A stretch of DNA of 64,000 nt, from contig NZ_VMSJ01000001.1 in NCBI RefSeq assembly GCF_007713705.1, forward strand, positions 744,001 to 808,000, given 5' to 3'. Under the pieces are notes generated by a model. That model did no database searches and was not told the DNA's origin. It worked only from the letters and a program-made list of their open reading frames with translations. Shown piece after piece: positions 8,425-17,468 of the stretch; position 1 is the first letter of the stretch; each line of letters opens with the position of its first letter. A program made the position numbers and the translations under genes. The DNA is from Salinicoccus cyprini (lineage in GTDB: Bacteria > Bacillota > Bacilli > Staphylococcales > Salinicoccaceae).

Positions 8425-11048
8425 TGTCCCAAACATGCTGCAGTCAATCAAAGGAAAAAGTAGCGAGCCACAGCAGCACCTGCTGCACTACGGAAGTTCG
8501 TGAGATGGCAAGCCAGACGAGTGAAACAAATACATGCTGTGGTGATGATGGTCCCGGTGATCCAGAAGACGATCCTGAAGGCTGTTGCAGCGCTTCAAAA
8601 GCGCAGACAGCAAGCGAAGGCAGTACGTGCTGCAGTACCGAAGTTGAAGAAGCGAGCGCCTGCTGTAGTTCTGAAAAATCTGAGGACGAGCCTGAAGGCT
8701 GTTGCAGCAGCAGTTCTGCCAGTGAAGTGACAGCGGTTCAGGGTGAAAAGAAAGTATACCGCATCCAGGGCATGGACTGCCCGTCCTGTGCAATGACCAT
8801 TGAGAAAGGTGTAAATGCTCTAGGCAGTATCATCGAAGCGAAGGTCAGCTACGGTACAGCCAAGCTGCAGGTGGTCGGCATGGATCAGAGTGCGTTTGAT
8901 GGTGCAGAGCAGACTGTCAGGAAGCTTGGTTTTGAGATTGAGATGCCGGAACAGAAGCGCAATTTGAGAACTTATATTGTGGAAGGCATGGATTGCGGCA
9001 GCTGTGCCCAGAGTATTGAAAATCATCTCAGCAAGCTGTCCAAGGTCAAGCATGCGGATGTCAGTTTCTCTACAGGAAAGATGAAAGTGGAGCATGACAA
9101 CAGTGTGGAGGACATCATTTCGGAAGTATCCAAAATCGGCTATCATGCCTCTGTTGCTGACGGAGTTGGAACCAATACTGGCAAAAAGCCGAAAAGTGAA
9201 TATCAGAACATCATCATTACAGGTGCACTGATTGCGGTCGGTTTTATCGGCTCCTATGCAGGATTGCCGCAGATGATGAGTACGATACTCTATGCTATTG
9301 CCATTGTCATCAGCGGATACAAGCCGGTCAAAAGTGCCTATTATGCCATACGAAGCGGCTCATTGGATATGAACGTGCTCATGTCGGCTGCGGTGATTGG
9401 TGCAGCTCTGATTGGTGAATGGTTCGAGGGTGCTACTGTCGTATGGCTGTTTGCCCTTGGCATCGCTCTACAGAACCAGTCGATCGAACGGACAAGAAAG
9501 TCGATCCGAAACCTTATGGATCTCACACCTTCTGAAGCATGGGTAAAAGCCGGGTCTGAACTGGTGCAGAAACCGGTCAGTGACATCACTGTCGGTGAGA
9601 TTACGATCATCAAACCAGGGGACAGAGTGCCACTTGATGGTGAAGTCGTGAAAGGTGAGACAAGCATCAACCAGGCACCGATCACAGGGGAATCCATGCC
9701 GGTCGACAAGGTCGAAGGTGACACTGTCTACGCCGGTACAATCAATGAACATGGATCCATCGAAGTCAGAGTGACGAAGCTGGTTCAGGATACGACCATC
9801 TCGAAGATCATCCATATGGTTGAGGAAGCCCAGGAGCAGCGGGCACCGACCCAGGCTTTCATTGACAAGTTTGCAAGCATCTACACTCCGATTGTATTTG
9901 CTGCAGCACTTGCTGTGATTGTCCTGCCGCCATTATTTGGTGCAGGCAGCTGGGGAGAGTGGGTCTATAAAGGATTGGCACTGCTCGTTGTTGCCTGCCC
10001 TTGTGCACTTGTCATTTCGACACCGGTCGCCATTGTATCGGCCATCGGCAATGCGGCGAAGAACGGCGTACTGATCAAAGGCGGCACATTTCTTGAGAAG
10101 GCCGCACAGATCAAAGTCATTGCCTTTGATAAGACAGGCACACTGACAGAAGGTAGACCGCAGGTTACAGAAGTGAAGGCTTATGGGACTACTGAGGAAG
10201 AACTGCTTTCCATTGCCTATACGCTCGAAGACTATTCCACTCATCCAATCGGCAGAACCATTGTGGACTACGCCAAAGAACAGAATATCCAGGTGAAGCC
10301 AGGCGAACGTTTCAGTAATATTGTCGGCAAAGGTGTCCAGGCGACAATCGAAGGTCAGGTCTACTATGCCGGCAATCAAAAATTGTTCGCTGAAGCGGGT
10401 ATTTCACTGAGTGGTCATGAAGAAGCGCTTGAAGACATCCAGTCTCAAGGCAAGACAGTTGTCATCATCGGTACAAAAAAAGGAGTGATTGGCGTCATTG
10501 CCGTCTCCGATACCATCCGCAAGACAACAGCACAGGCTTTGAAGGATCTGAGGCACGCAGGTGTGGATCAGTTGGTCATGCTGACTGGTGATAACAGAGG
10601 CACGGCGAAGCGGATTGCGGCTGAAGCGAATGTGAATCGTTATTTTGCAGAGCTGATGCCTGAAGACAAAGTGAATGCAATCAGACAGCTGCAGGCAGAA
10701 GGCCATAAAGTTGCGATGGTAGGGGATGGCATCAATGATGCCCCTGCACTGGCGCTATCCGACATCGGTATTGCCATGGGTGGTGCAGGAACGGATACTG
10801 CCATGGAGACTGCAGACATCGTCCTGATGGCGGATAATCTCGAAAAACTGCCACATACTATGAAGCTGAGCAGGAAGGCGCTGTCAATCATCAAGCAGAA
10901 CATATGGTTCTCACTGATCGTCAAAGCCATTGCACTCGTCTTTATATTCCCAGGATGGCTGACACTCTGGATGGCGGTACTGAGTGACACAGGCGCCGCA
11001 ATCATCGTCATTCTGAATGCATTGCGTCTGCTGAATGTGAAAGAGTAG
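8424..11048 (+). CDS. cadA: P1B-type Cd/Zn/Pb-exporting ATPase (CadA) with a Cys-Cys-rich N-terminal tail
   Basis: 874 residues, longer than the usual 700-800. Residues 1-100 are a Cys/Ser/Glu-rich tail with seven CC pairs (5, 20, 38, 54, 69, 80, 93). Two heavy-metal-associated domains follow (GMDCPSC at 116-122; GMDCGSC at 188-194), then the ATPase core: TGES phosphatase motif (421-424), ACPCALVIS ion-binding helix (CPC 525-527), DKTGT phosphorylation site (569-573) and GDGINDAPAL. The CPC helix and the paired HMA domains fit divalent soft-metal export (Cd, Zn, Pb) across the membrane. The tail contains repeated STCC-x-TEV and PEGCC units and looks like an internal duplication. Confidence 0.93.
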   Translation: MSQTCCSQSKEKVASHSSTCCTTEVREMASQTSETNTCCGDDGPGDPEDDPEGCCSASKAQTASEGSTCCSTEVEEASACCSSEKSEDEPEGCCSSSSASEVTAVQGEKKVYRIQGMDCPSCAMTIEKGVNALGSIIEAKVSYGTAKLQVVGMDQSAFDGAEQTVRKLGFEIEMPEQKRNLRTYIVEGMDCGSCAQSIENHLSKLSKVKHADVSFSTGKMKVEHDNSVEDIISEVSKIGYHASVADGVGTNTGKKPKSEYQNIIITGALIAVGFIGSYAGLPQMMSTILYAIAIVISGYKPVKSAYYAIRSGSLDMNVLMSAAVIGAALIGEWFEGATVVWLFALGIALQNQSIERTRKSIRNLMDLTPSEAWVKAGSELVQKPVSDITVGEITIIKPGDRVPLDGEVVKGETSINQAPITGESMPVDKVEGDTVYAGTINEHGSIEVRVTKLVQDTTISKIIHMVEEAQEQRAPTQAFIDKFASIYTPIVFAAALAVIVLPPLFGAGSWGEWVYKGLALLVVACPCALVISTPVAIVSAIGNAAKNGVLIKGGTFLEKAAQIKVIAFDKTGTLTEGRPQVTEVKAYGTTEEELLSIAYTLEDYSTHPIGRTIVDYAKEQNIQVKPGERFSNIVGKGVQATIEGQVYYAGNQKLFAEAGISLSGHEEALEDIQSQGKTVVIIGTKKGVIGVIAVSDTIRKTTAQALKDLRHAGVDQLVMLTGDNRGTAKRIAAEANVNRYFAELMPEDKVNAIRQLQAEGHKVAMVGDGINDAPALALSDIGIAMGGAGTDTAMETADIVLMADNLEKLPHTMKLSRKALSIIKQNIWFSLIVKAIALVFIFPGWLTLWMAVLSDTGAAIIVILNALRLLNVKE

Positions 11049-11070
11049 GGCATTTTGTTTTATCGAATCA

Positions 11071-11250
11071 GAGTGGGGCTGGGACAAAAGTTTGGAACAG
11101 ATGATGCATGTCATGAAATATAAATATAATCCGTACGTTTGACTCCTTGGGGAATAGCATCAGCGTAAGACTACAGGCTTACGCGATGCCCCAGGAAAGC
11201 TAGCGTACGGATTATTTGTGATAAAGATATTTATGTCCCAGCCCCACTCT
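11071..11250. repeat. 180-bp nested inverted repeat (intergenic structured element)
   Basis: Outer arms are a perfect 17-bp inverted repeat, AGAGTGGGGCTGGGACA (11071-11087) and its complement (11234-11250). Inside lie AATCCGTACG (11129-11138) with its complement (11205-11214), and GCGTAAG/CTTACGC (11164-11170, 11179-11185) flanked by GGGG...CATC/GATG-CCCC. The RNA would fold into one long branched hairpin, and the right arm ends in T5, so it may terminate cadA. The arm sequence resembles intergenic repeat elements I recall from staphylococcal genomes. No other copy was noticed in this window. Confidence 0.8.
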
Positions 11251-11387
11251 TTTTAATTTATGTTAAGTTTGGAAATGCTCTGAAAACCCTCAAAGTTTAT
11301 CAGAAAATGGAAGCGGGTAGATAGGATAGTACTATACATAGCAACAACAAAATATCATCATGATTCTACCGAGCTGGGGGTTATAAT

Positions 11388-12329
11388 ATGAACGGGCATG
11401 CTTTCAATGATGGAAAGTGGCAATGGATTGAGATGGATTTCAGCGATAAGGCGGCCCTCGAGAAGAAGATTTCGGGCTATCATGTGGACGATAGGTGGCT
11501 GGATCAGGCGAGTGAAGGGGAGACGAACAACCTTCAGATGGATACGACCTATGAGGGGAGAGAGGTTGTATGGGGGTCTCTTGTATATGACCACGACCTT
11601 GAGGATCCAGAGTCGGAACGTGTTTTCCATTTCTGTCTGACCCGGGAGTTTCTTCTGACCGATCATTTGGATTTCGATGTGTTTGAAAAGATCGACACAA
11701 GTAATATCATGACAAAACTTGATCTTACCCACACGCCGATCGAGGGGTTCATGGTGTTCATCAATATCATTCTCAACAGCTATCTGAAGAAGATTGACTT
11801 GTTTGAAGGCAGGATTAATGATCTGCTATGGCAGCTGGAACGGAAGAATAATGAAAAGGTGCTTTCTCAGATCATGAAATGCCGGCACGAGCTCCTTATA
11901 TTGAAAAGCCTGATTCTTCCTCTTAAGGAAATAGAGATTGGGGTACCGGAAGCGTTTGGTGAATCAATTAAAGAGGGGCCGATATATAATAAGATGCGGC
12001 ACCGGATCCGTCGTGCATTCACTCTGGTGACCGAATATGGCAAAGAAATCGGCAGCATGGCAGAGCTCGAGAGCGTCAAGGCTGATGTGCGGGGCAACGA
12101 AATCATGAAGACATTGACCATAGTCACGGTCCTGTTTACACCAATCATGGCCTGGGGGGCGCTCTGGGGGATGAACTTTATTCATATGCCGGAACTGGAC
12201 TACAAGTATGGATACTTGTTTGCCTGGCTGCTCATTATTGTTAACACCGGTGCAATCTATCAGTTTCTTCGCAATAAGGGCTGGATGGGTGATGTGCTGA
12301 ATAATAGGAAAGAGGCAAAGAAGAAGTGA
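11388..12329 (+). CDS. CorA-family divalent-cation (Mg) channel
   Basis: 313 residues. An N-terminal alpha/beta and coiled-coil cytoplasmic domain is followed by two C-terminal transmembrane helices; WGMNF at the end of the first is the selectivity motif GMN. The loop after it (IHMPELDYKYG) is the periplasmic signature. It should form a pentameric Mg2+ (or Co/Ni/Zn) channel. No M-box leader is seen upstream. Ribosome-binding site GGGGGT is modest. Monocistronic. Confidence 0.88.
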   Translation: MNGHAFNDGKWQWIEMDFSDKAALEKKISGYHVDDRWLDQASEGETNNLQMDTTYEGREVVWGSLVYDHDLEDPESERVFHFCLTREFLLTDHLDFDVFEKIDTSNIMTKLDLTHTPIEGFMVFINIILNSYLKKIDLFEGRINDLLWQLERKNNEKVLSQIMKCRHELLILKSLILPLKEIEIGVPEAFGESIKEGPIYNKMRHRIRRAFTLVTEYGKEIGSMAELESVKADVRGNEIMKTLTIVTVLFTPIMAWGALWGMNFIHMPELDYKYGYLFAWLLIIVNTGAIYQFLRNKGWMGDVLNNRKEAKKK

Positions 12330-12495
12330 TTTGATAGATCATGAAAGAGCGTCTGATTCTTTGCATTGGCTGAAATGGATAAAAAGAGTGAACGTTCATT
12401 TTCTGTCGTAATATATATTATATAGTTCAATTTATATTGCATTCAGAGTTAATTTGAGTCTATGTTATTATTAATACATGTGAAGAGGAGTGATG

Positions 12496-13512
12496 ATGTT
12501 GATTCAGTTTCCTGTTATGAAAAAGAATGCGACCATCGGCATCACGGCGCCCTCATCAGGTGTGCCTGAAGATCTGCATGACATTCTGAAGTCCGCAATC
12601 GGCAGAATGGAGCAGAAAGGCTACAGCTTCAAGATTGGTGAGACTGCATGGACGGATGATAAAGCCAGATCTGCATCTGCTGAGAAACGTGCTGTAGAGC
12701 TCAAAGAAATGCTTGCTGATGAAACTGTTGACATGATCATTCCGCCGTGGGGTGGGGAACTGCTCATTGAGATGCTTGAGCATATGAATTTCAACAACAT
12801 GCCAGCCAAATGGATGATGGGGTACTCTGACACCAGTACGCTGCTGCTGGCCATCACATTGAATACTGGTATAGCCACCGCACATGGCACGAATCTGATT
12901 GATCTGAGAGGTGAAGAGAGCGATGCGACAACTGCCATGTGGGAGATCGTTCTCTCTACAGAGAAAGGCGAAGCAGTCACGCAGCATTCGTCGAAGTGCT
13001 ATCAGAAAGAATGGGACTTTGAAAATCCGACGCCACATATCTTCAATCTTTCGGAAGAGACACACTGGCAGACAGTTTCCGGTCAGAGCGTCAGGGCGGA
13101 AGGCCGGTTGCTGGGCGGCTGCATCGACACAATCCGTCACCTTATCGGCACACCTTATGGAAACGTCCAGAAATTCAGAGAAAAATACATACCGGACGAA
13201 CCGGTGATCTGGTATCTTGAAAACTGTGAGATGTCCACTACAGATCTGAGACGGTCTCTGGTGCAGATGAAATTGGCCGGCTGGTTCAAGAATGTATCTG
13301 CCATCATGTTCGGCAGAAGCCCTGCAAATATGCCGGTCGAAAACTATATGGCTGAAGATGTCTATAAAGCACTTTCAGAAGAGCTCGATGTCCCGATTGC
13401 ATATGACATTGATTGTGGCCATATGCCACCCCAGATCACTTTTATAAACGGTGCATATGCCAAAGTAATAGTGAAGAATGGTCACGGAACTGTTCTGCAG
13501 AGATTCAGTTAG
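12496..13512 (+). CDS. S66 family LD-carboxypeptidase / MccF-like peptidase
   Basis: 338 residues. S66 serine peptidases remove D-amino acids from peptidoglycan tetrapeptides or, in MccF, detoxify microcin-C-type aminoacyl nucleotides. Motifs: ITAPSSG near the N-terminus, GYSDTSTLL with the nucleophile Ser (about 111), a Glu in WYLENCEMS and a late His (DIDCGHMPPQ). Length and spacing are closer to the MccF-like branch than to short LdcA. Start ATG 12496 lies 5 bases after AGGAG; starts at 12490 (GTG) and 12493 are possible. Confidence 0.88.
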   Translation: MLIQFPVMKKNATIGITAPSSGVPEDLHDILKSAIGRMEQKGYSFKIGETAWTDDKARSASAEKRAVELKEMLADETVDMIIPPWGGELLIEMLEHMNFNNMPAKWMMGYSDTSTLLLAITLNTGIATAHGTNLIDLRGEESDATTAMWEIVLSTEKGEAVTQHSSKCYQKEWDFENPTPHIFNLSEETHWQTVSGQSVRAEGRLLGGCIDTIRHLIGTPYGNVQKFREKYIPDEPVIWYLENCEMSTTDLRRSLVQMKLAGWFKNVSAIMFGRSPANMPVENYMAEDVYKALSEELDVPIAYDIDCGHMPPQITFINGAYAKVIVKNGHGTVLQRFS

Positions 13513-13535
13513 GATGGCAAGAGGAGAGATGAACA

Positions 13536-14012
13536 TTGGATAGTAAAGAGAGTGTCGTTCTGCAGCATTACAATGCAGATCACATGAATACGTTAAAGAA
13601 ATTCCAGCTTCCAGAAGATCAGGAAAGATTCACATCAATGCCATTGGAGTATGAAAATGTCGATTGCGGTCAGTATCGCATCGTCATACTTAACAGGGGC
13701 GAACCAGTCGGATTCTTCATTCTGGATTCATCTGAAAAAGTAGCGTCCTACACCAGCAATGACAGTGCAATGCTGCTGACTTCGCTACTGATTGATTATC
13801 AGTCGCAAGGGAAAGGGTTTGCAAAGCAGGCTTTGAACAGGCTGGGGGAGTTCATACGGAATGAGTATCCTGACTGCAACGGGATTGTACTATCAGTAAA
13901 TCACAAGAACGTGCATGCAAGGAGACTGTATGAAAAGACAGGATTTCAGGATACCGGCAAGACAATCGGTGGCCCTGAAGGTGAACAAAGTATAATGAAG
14001 TTAGTGATTTGA
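13536..14012 (+). CDS. GNAT acetyltransferase
   Basis: 158 residues, TTG start with GAGGAG 9 bases upstream. The acetyl-CoA loop is seen as IDYQSQGKGFAKQAL, and SVNHKNVHARRLYEKTGFQ is the usual C-terminal motif. Substrate unknown. It follows the S66 peptidase by 23 bases and precedes the ASCH gene by 39, so the three may be one transcript. Confidence 0.85.
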   Translation: MDSKESVVLQHYNADHMNTLKKFQLPEDQERFTSMPLEYENVDCGQYRIVILNRGEPVGFFILDSSEKVASYTSNDSAMLLTSLLIDYQSQGKGFAKQALNRLGEFIRNEYPDCNGIVLSVNHKNVHARRLYEKTGFQDTGKTIGGPEGEQSIMKLVI

Positions 14013-14051
14013 CCAGTATAATAACAACAGGAAATATGGAGGATCATGAAT

Positions 14052-14501
14052 ATGAATAAGGAAGCACAAGCCTATTGGGAGGAATACTGGGAAGGGCAGG
14101 AGAAACCGGAGTCGGTTACTGCATGGCAGTTTGGCGCAGATCCGGACTACCTCGCCCAGCTGGTATCAGATGGAGTGAAGACTGCAACATGTTCAGGGCG
14201 CATCTTCTATGATGTGGAAAATGAACCACTGCCTACAACAGAAGACTACAGCATAATTCTTGATGGCGATGATAAGCCGACTTCCATCATCAAAACTACG
14301 GAGGTCACCATCACACCCATGAATGAAGTCAGTGAAGAATTTGCGATTTCAGAAGGTGAAGGGGATAGGACATACCAGTACTGGTGGAACGCACATGTAG
14401 ACTTCTTCACAAATGAACTTCAAAGTATCGGGCGGGAATTCTCAGAAGACATGCTGCTCGTATGCGAACGTTTCAATGTCATCCATGTGAAAGAGCAATA
14501 G
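14052..14501 (+). CDS. ASCH-domain protein
   Basis: 149 residues. W-x-FGADPDYLAQLVSDGVKTATCS is the N-terminal ASCH core with the conserved Lys-Thr, and the final QYWWNAH / VCERF segments fit the YqfB-like/ASCH barrel, which binds RNA or modified nucleosides. Start 14052 is 9 bases after GGAGG; an ATG at 14046 is only 3 bases away and less likely. Biochemical role unknown. Confidence 0.82.
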   Translation: MNKEAQAYWEEYWEGQEKPESVTAWQFGADPDYLAQLVSDGVKTATCSGRIFYDVENEPLPTTEDYSIILDGDDKPTSIIKTTEVTITPMNEVSEEFAISEGEGDRTYQYWWNAHVDFFTNELQSIGREFSEDMLLVCERFNVIHVKEQ

Positions 14502-14504
14502 AAG

Positions 14505-14536
14505 AAGCGCATTTCGACCAAAGTCGGAATGCGCTT
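14505..14536. terminator. Intrinsic terminator after the ASCH gene
   Basis: 14-bp stem with one G-U pair (14505-14518 with 14523-14536), CAAA loop, T-rich tail. It lies between convergent genes. Confidence 0.82.
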
Positions 14537-14590
14537 TATTGTTTCTTCGCTGATTAATTGGAAGTCTACAGAGTGTATTATTTTTACTGG

Positions 14591-15373
14591 CTATACTAAT
14601 GATTCCACTGCACCTACTACTGTTTCCCACTCCTGTGATGACGGGTCTACAATTTTAAAATGTTCCGCTTCCGGCAGAATGATCAACTCGGTATCATCCC
14701 CTTGCTCTACAGCTTTTTCATGATAGCCAACGCTTACATCCACAGGTACATTTTCATCCAGTTCGCCATGAATGAGAATCTGTCTGGCACCAATCGGCAG
14801 CAGTTCGATGGTTGAAGCTGCATGATAGCTCTCCAACATTTCTTCAGGCGGACCGCCGATGAAGGCGGAGACGGGGCTGTCGACTTCTCTTTCCTGATGA
14901 ATATGCCACATTTTCCTGAGATCCGCTACACCTGCCAGGCTGATGACGCCCTGGATAGGTATAAGCAGCGTGGATCCACTGTGATCATCTACATTCTCAC
15001 TGAGGCGTGAAGCGGCCCATAGTGCCAGATGCCCACCGGCGGAATGACCAAGAAGAATAACCTGTGAAAGATTGATATCATAATCTGCCTTAATCTGTGC
15101 CAGATGATTGATCGCATCCACGACATCCTGGCATGTTCCCATCCACCCGCTGCTGTCTTCTCCTGTGCGCCTGTATTCTATATTCCATGTTGCATAGCCA
15201 CGGTCTCTCAGATCCTCTGAAAGCGGGGTGTTCTCGTCAAGATCATACTTCTGTCTCCAGAATCCACCGTGAATCGATACAACCACCGGATGCGGGCCTT
15301 GAGCGTCTGGTATGCGCAGTATTCCATATTGTGAATCATGGACACCGTAAGCAACACGATAAGTGTCTGCCAA
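14591..15373 (-). CDS. Alpha/beta hydrolase (esterase, BD-FAE/kynurenine-formamidase-like)
   Basis: 260 residues. HGGFW (oxyanion hole) and LGHSAGGHLALW (nucleophile Ser) are clear; ELDENVPVDVS and EAEHF carry the Asp and His of the triad. Start is TTG at 15373 with AAGGAG 9 bases upstream. Soluble. The natural substrate cannot be read from sequence. Confidence 0.85.
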   Translation of the reverse strand: MADTYRVAYGVHDSQYGILRIPDAQGPHPVVVSIHGGFWRQKYDLDENTPLSEDLRDRGYATWNIEYRRTGEDSSGWMGTCQDVVDAINHLAQIKADYDINLSQVILLGHSAGGHLALWAASRLSENVDDHSGSTLLIPIQGVISLAGVADLRKMWHIHQEREVDSPVSAFIGGPPEEMLESYHAASTIELLPIGARQILIHGELDENVPVDVSVGYHEKAVEQGDDTELIILPEAEHFKIVDPSSQEWETVVGAVESLV

Positions 15374-15436
15374 AGTAAAACTCCTTGTCTTTTTAATGCA
15401 ATAGTACCATACTGATCCATCCGGCTCTAAATAAAA

Positions 15437-15479
15437 CTCCCTCCATGATCTTCACTATATAAGTGAGATATGGAGGGAG
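15437..15479 (-). terminator. Terminator after the CPA1 antiporter
   Basis: CTCCCTCCAT (15437-15446) pairs with ATGGAGGGAG (15470-15479), with further pairing inside; on the minus strand it is followed by TTTTATTT. Confidence 0.7.
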
Positions 15480-15488
15480 ACTGCTGTT

Positions 15489-16676
15489 CTATTTGATCAG
15501 TTTTTTCGCCAGTGGTGAAACCCCCATGCTCTGGACGACAAGTGAAACCAATACAGCTGCGAATGATAGAGAAACAATCGTGTCATGCTGCCCAGAGTTC
15601 ATCGAGTAGAGGCTCAGGATGAGGTAGACGGACATCGAGCCTTTCAGTCCACCCCATGTAATTACAGTCGATTCACGCCAGCTGATCTTATCCCGCCATT
15701 TCGAGAATGCCTGAGTGGCGCCCATGACGATGGCAAACCGGACGATGATTGACAGTAGAAAGATGATGAGCGCAAATCCCCATGCACCAAATGCCAGAAA
15801 TTCTTTCGCTTCTATACCAATCAATAGGAAGAGCAGGGTAAGTACGGAAGGTTCTACAATGGTCCAGAACCCGTCCAGGTTCTCCTTGAATTTCTCTTCT
15901 TTTTCAGAGCTGGCAAACTCGAATGACAGCATGATGCCGGCAGATACAGTTGCAAGTACACCGGACACATGAATGGCTTCCGCAATGTTGAATACGCCGT
16001 ATGCCAAAATGATGCTCAGCATGACGTGGTACTGCTGATGATGAGTAATATAGACAGCTTTACTGATCAGCCATCCAAATATGACACCAAGCGCCACGCC
16101 GCCCAGTGAAACGAGCAGAAACTGGCCGAAGAATGAGAAGACGCCAGCTGACTGGCTCTGGGCAAGCATGCCGGCCAATGTACTGAAAATGACGATGCTT
16201 GTTCCATCGTTAAGTAGCGATTCCCCTTCAACCACATCTGCTATGGTGTCATCTCCGGCTGCTTTCTGGATGATTGAAACAACCGACACAGGATCGGTCG
16301 GTGTCAGAATCGATGCGATGACCAGCGCGCCGAGAAAAGTAATGGAGACGAAAGGACCGCTGACAAGAAATATGACGGACCCGAGCAATCCGACAGTAAG
16401 CATGATGCCGATGGTTGCCAGGAATATGATGATTCCAGCATTCTTCTTGAACTCACCCGCTGAAAATTGATAGGCCGATGTAAACAGGAGCGCAGGAAGA
16501 AAGACATGGTAGATGGTGCGTTCCGTCACCTGTACGTCGGAAAAGTAGGGTATGAAAGAAAGTCCGATACCTATACCGACAAGTATGACCGGAACAGGGA
16601 AGTTTTCCTGCTTCTTATCAATGGTGAAGATGATGTATCCGATAAACAGCAGTATGATGATATGTGAAACCGACAT
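15489..16676 (-). CDS. CPA1-family Na+(K+)/H+ antiporter
   Basis: 395 residues, about 12 transmembrane helices. ILTPTDPVSV and VEGESLLNDGTSIV are the hallmark motifs; the Asp in LLND is the ion-binding residue of CPA1 exchangers. It lacks the long cytosolic tail of NhaG-type proteins. Role: pH and Na+ homeostasis at the membrane, plausible for a halotolerant host. Ribosome-binding site GGGAGG lies 8 bases before the ATG. Confidence 0.9.
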   Translation of the reverse strand: MSVSHIIILLFIGYIIFTIDKKQENFPVPVILVGIGIGLSFIPYFSDVQVTERTIYHVFLPALLFTSAYQFSAGEFKKNAGIIIFLATIGIMLTVGLLGSVIFLVSGPFVSITFLGALVIASILTPTDPVSVVSIIQKAAGDDTIADVVEGESLLNDGTSIVIFSTLAGMLAQSQSAGVFSFFGQFLLVSLGGVALGVIFGWLISKAVYITHHQQYHVMLSIILAYGVFNIAEAIHVSGVLATVSAGIMLSFEFASSEKEEKFKENLDGFWTIVEPSVLTLLFLLIGIEAKEFLAFGAWGFALIIFLLSIIVRFAIVMGATQAFSKWRDKISWRESTVITWGGLKGSMSVYLILSLYSMNSGQHDTIVSLSFAAVLVSLVVQSMGVSPLAKKLIK

Positions 16677-16757
16677 GACAATCCCTCCCAGTAATAGATG
16701 TAAATAAATTCCCTACTTTTTTATGATTAAACTTTGAGGTTCCACACACCTGAAGTT

Positions 16758-16825
16758 AGTAGTAAAGATATCTTTACACATGCGAAGGAGTCTGTTACTG
16801 TTTATGTAAAGATATCTTTACTACT
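16758..16825 (+). promoter_or_regulatory. Twin operator GTAAAG-N4-CTTTAC upstream of the first XRE cassette
   Basis: Two copies of the perfect 16-bp palindrome GTAAAGATATCTTTAC (16762-16777 and 16806-16821), 44 bases apart, which is about four helical turns. Their flanks are also inverted, so 16758-16778 and 16805-16825 form a 21-bp inverted repeat. The second copy ends 21 bases before the XRE start. The same half-sites occur upstream of the second XRE gene at 26106-26121, so these are probably repressor sites. Confidence 0.75.
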
Positions 16826-16842
16826 TGTGAGGAGGCTGGTAT

Positions 16843-17052
16843 ATGGGCGTGGTCAACAATATTAGAACAATCCGACAGAGTAAAGGGATAACACAGACGA
16901 GAATGGCTGAAGATCTTCAGGTCACACGACAGACCGTAAATGCGATTGAAAAAAACAAATATAACCCAAGCCTTGAACTGGCATTGAAACTGGTGAAGTA
17001 CTTCGAAGTGCCGATTGAAGACATTTTTATATTGGAGGAGGATGAAGAATGA
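16843..17052 (+). CDS. Small XRE-family transcriptional regulator (cassette 1)
   Basis: 69 residues, essentially one HTH_3 domain (IRQSKGITQTRMAEDLQVTRQTVNAIEKNKYNPSLELAL). Typical of YozG-like regulators paired with a membrane protein. GAGGAGG lies before the ATG. Overlaps the next gene by 4 bases (ATGA). Probably binds the palindromes directly upstream and represses its own operon. Confidence 0.88.
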   Translation: MGVVNNIRTIRQSKGITQTRMAEDLQVTRQTVNAIEKNKYNPSLELALKLVKYFEVPIEDIFILEEDEE

Positions 17053-17447
17053 CGAAGGGCAGAAGTAGCTGGGCGCCGTTTTCCATAATAATAGGGGGCC
17101 TTATTGGTACCATACTCGGTTCCTTACTTGCATATTTTTTTCAAGGAGAATTTCCATATGACGTACTTGCGGGCGGACTATTCGCAAGCACTATTCTGAC
17201 CGTCATCCAGATTATCAGGATGAAAAGCAAGAAAGACAACGTGCCGGAAGCGGATGAACGAGTGGCTCGAAATATCGCGCGATATTTCTTATATACTTCA
17301 CATATATTTCTGGCCATTTTGTTCATTGCCTTGGCTGTGTTTACACTGCTGGATTATGAGGCACTCCCCATCCTTTACCTTTGGATTTTCTTCTTCGCAT
17401 ATATTGGACTTTCGGGTATAGGTGGTCTTATAGTAAAAAGGAGGTAG
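17049..17447 (+). CDS. Four-helix membrane protein paired with the XRE regulator (cassette 1)
   Basis: 132 residues, two N-terminal and two C-terminal transmembrane helices around a short cytosolic segment EADERVARNIARYF. A comparable DER motif occurs at the same place in the membrane protein at 25468-25845, which is also next to an XRE gene. Proteins of this layout are common partners of small XRE regulators; their function is not established. Confidence 0.8.
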   Translation: MTKGRSSWAPFSIIIGGLIGTILGSLLAYFFQGEFPYDVLAGGLFASTILTVIQIIRMKSKKDNVPEADERVARNIARYFLYTSHIFLAILFIALAVFTLLDYEALPILYLWIFFFAYIGLSGIGGLIVKRR

Positions 17448-17468
17448 GCTAGCTGGTATGTAATATAA

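Noticed and set aside
16806-16821. Palindromes as phage or transposon attachment sites
   Set aside because: No integrase or transposase nearby; position before an XRE gene and recurrence before a second XRE gene fit operators better.
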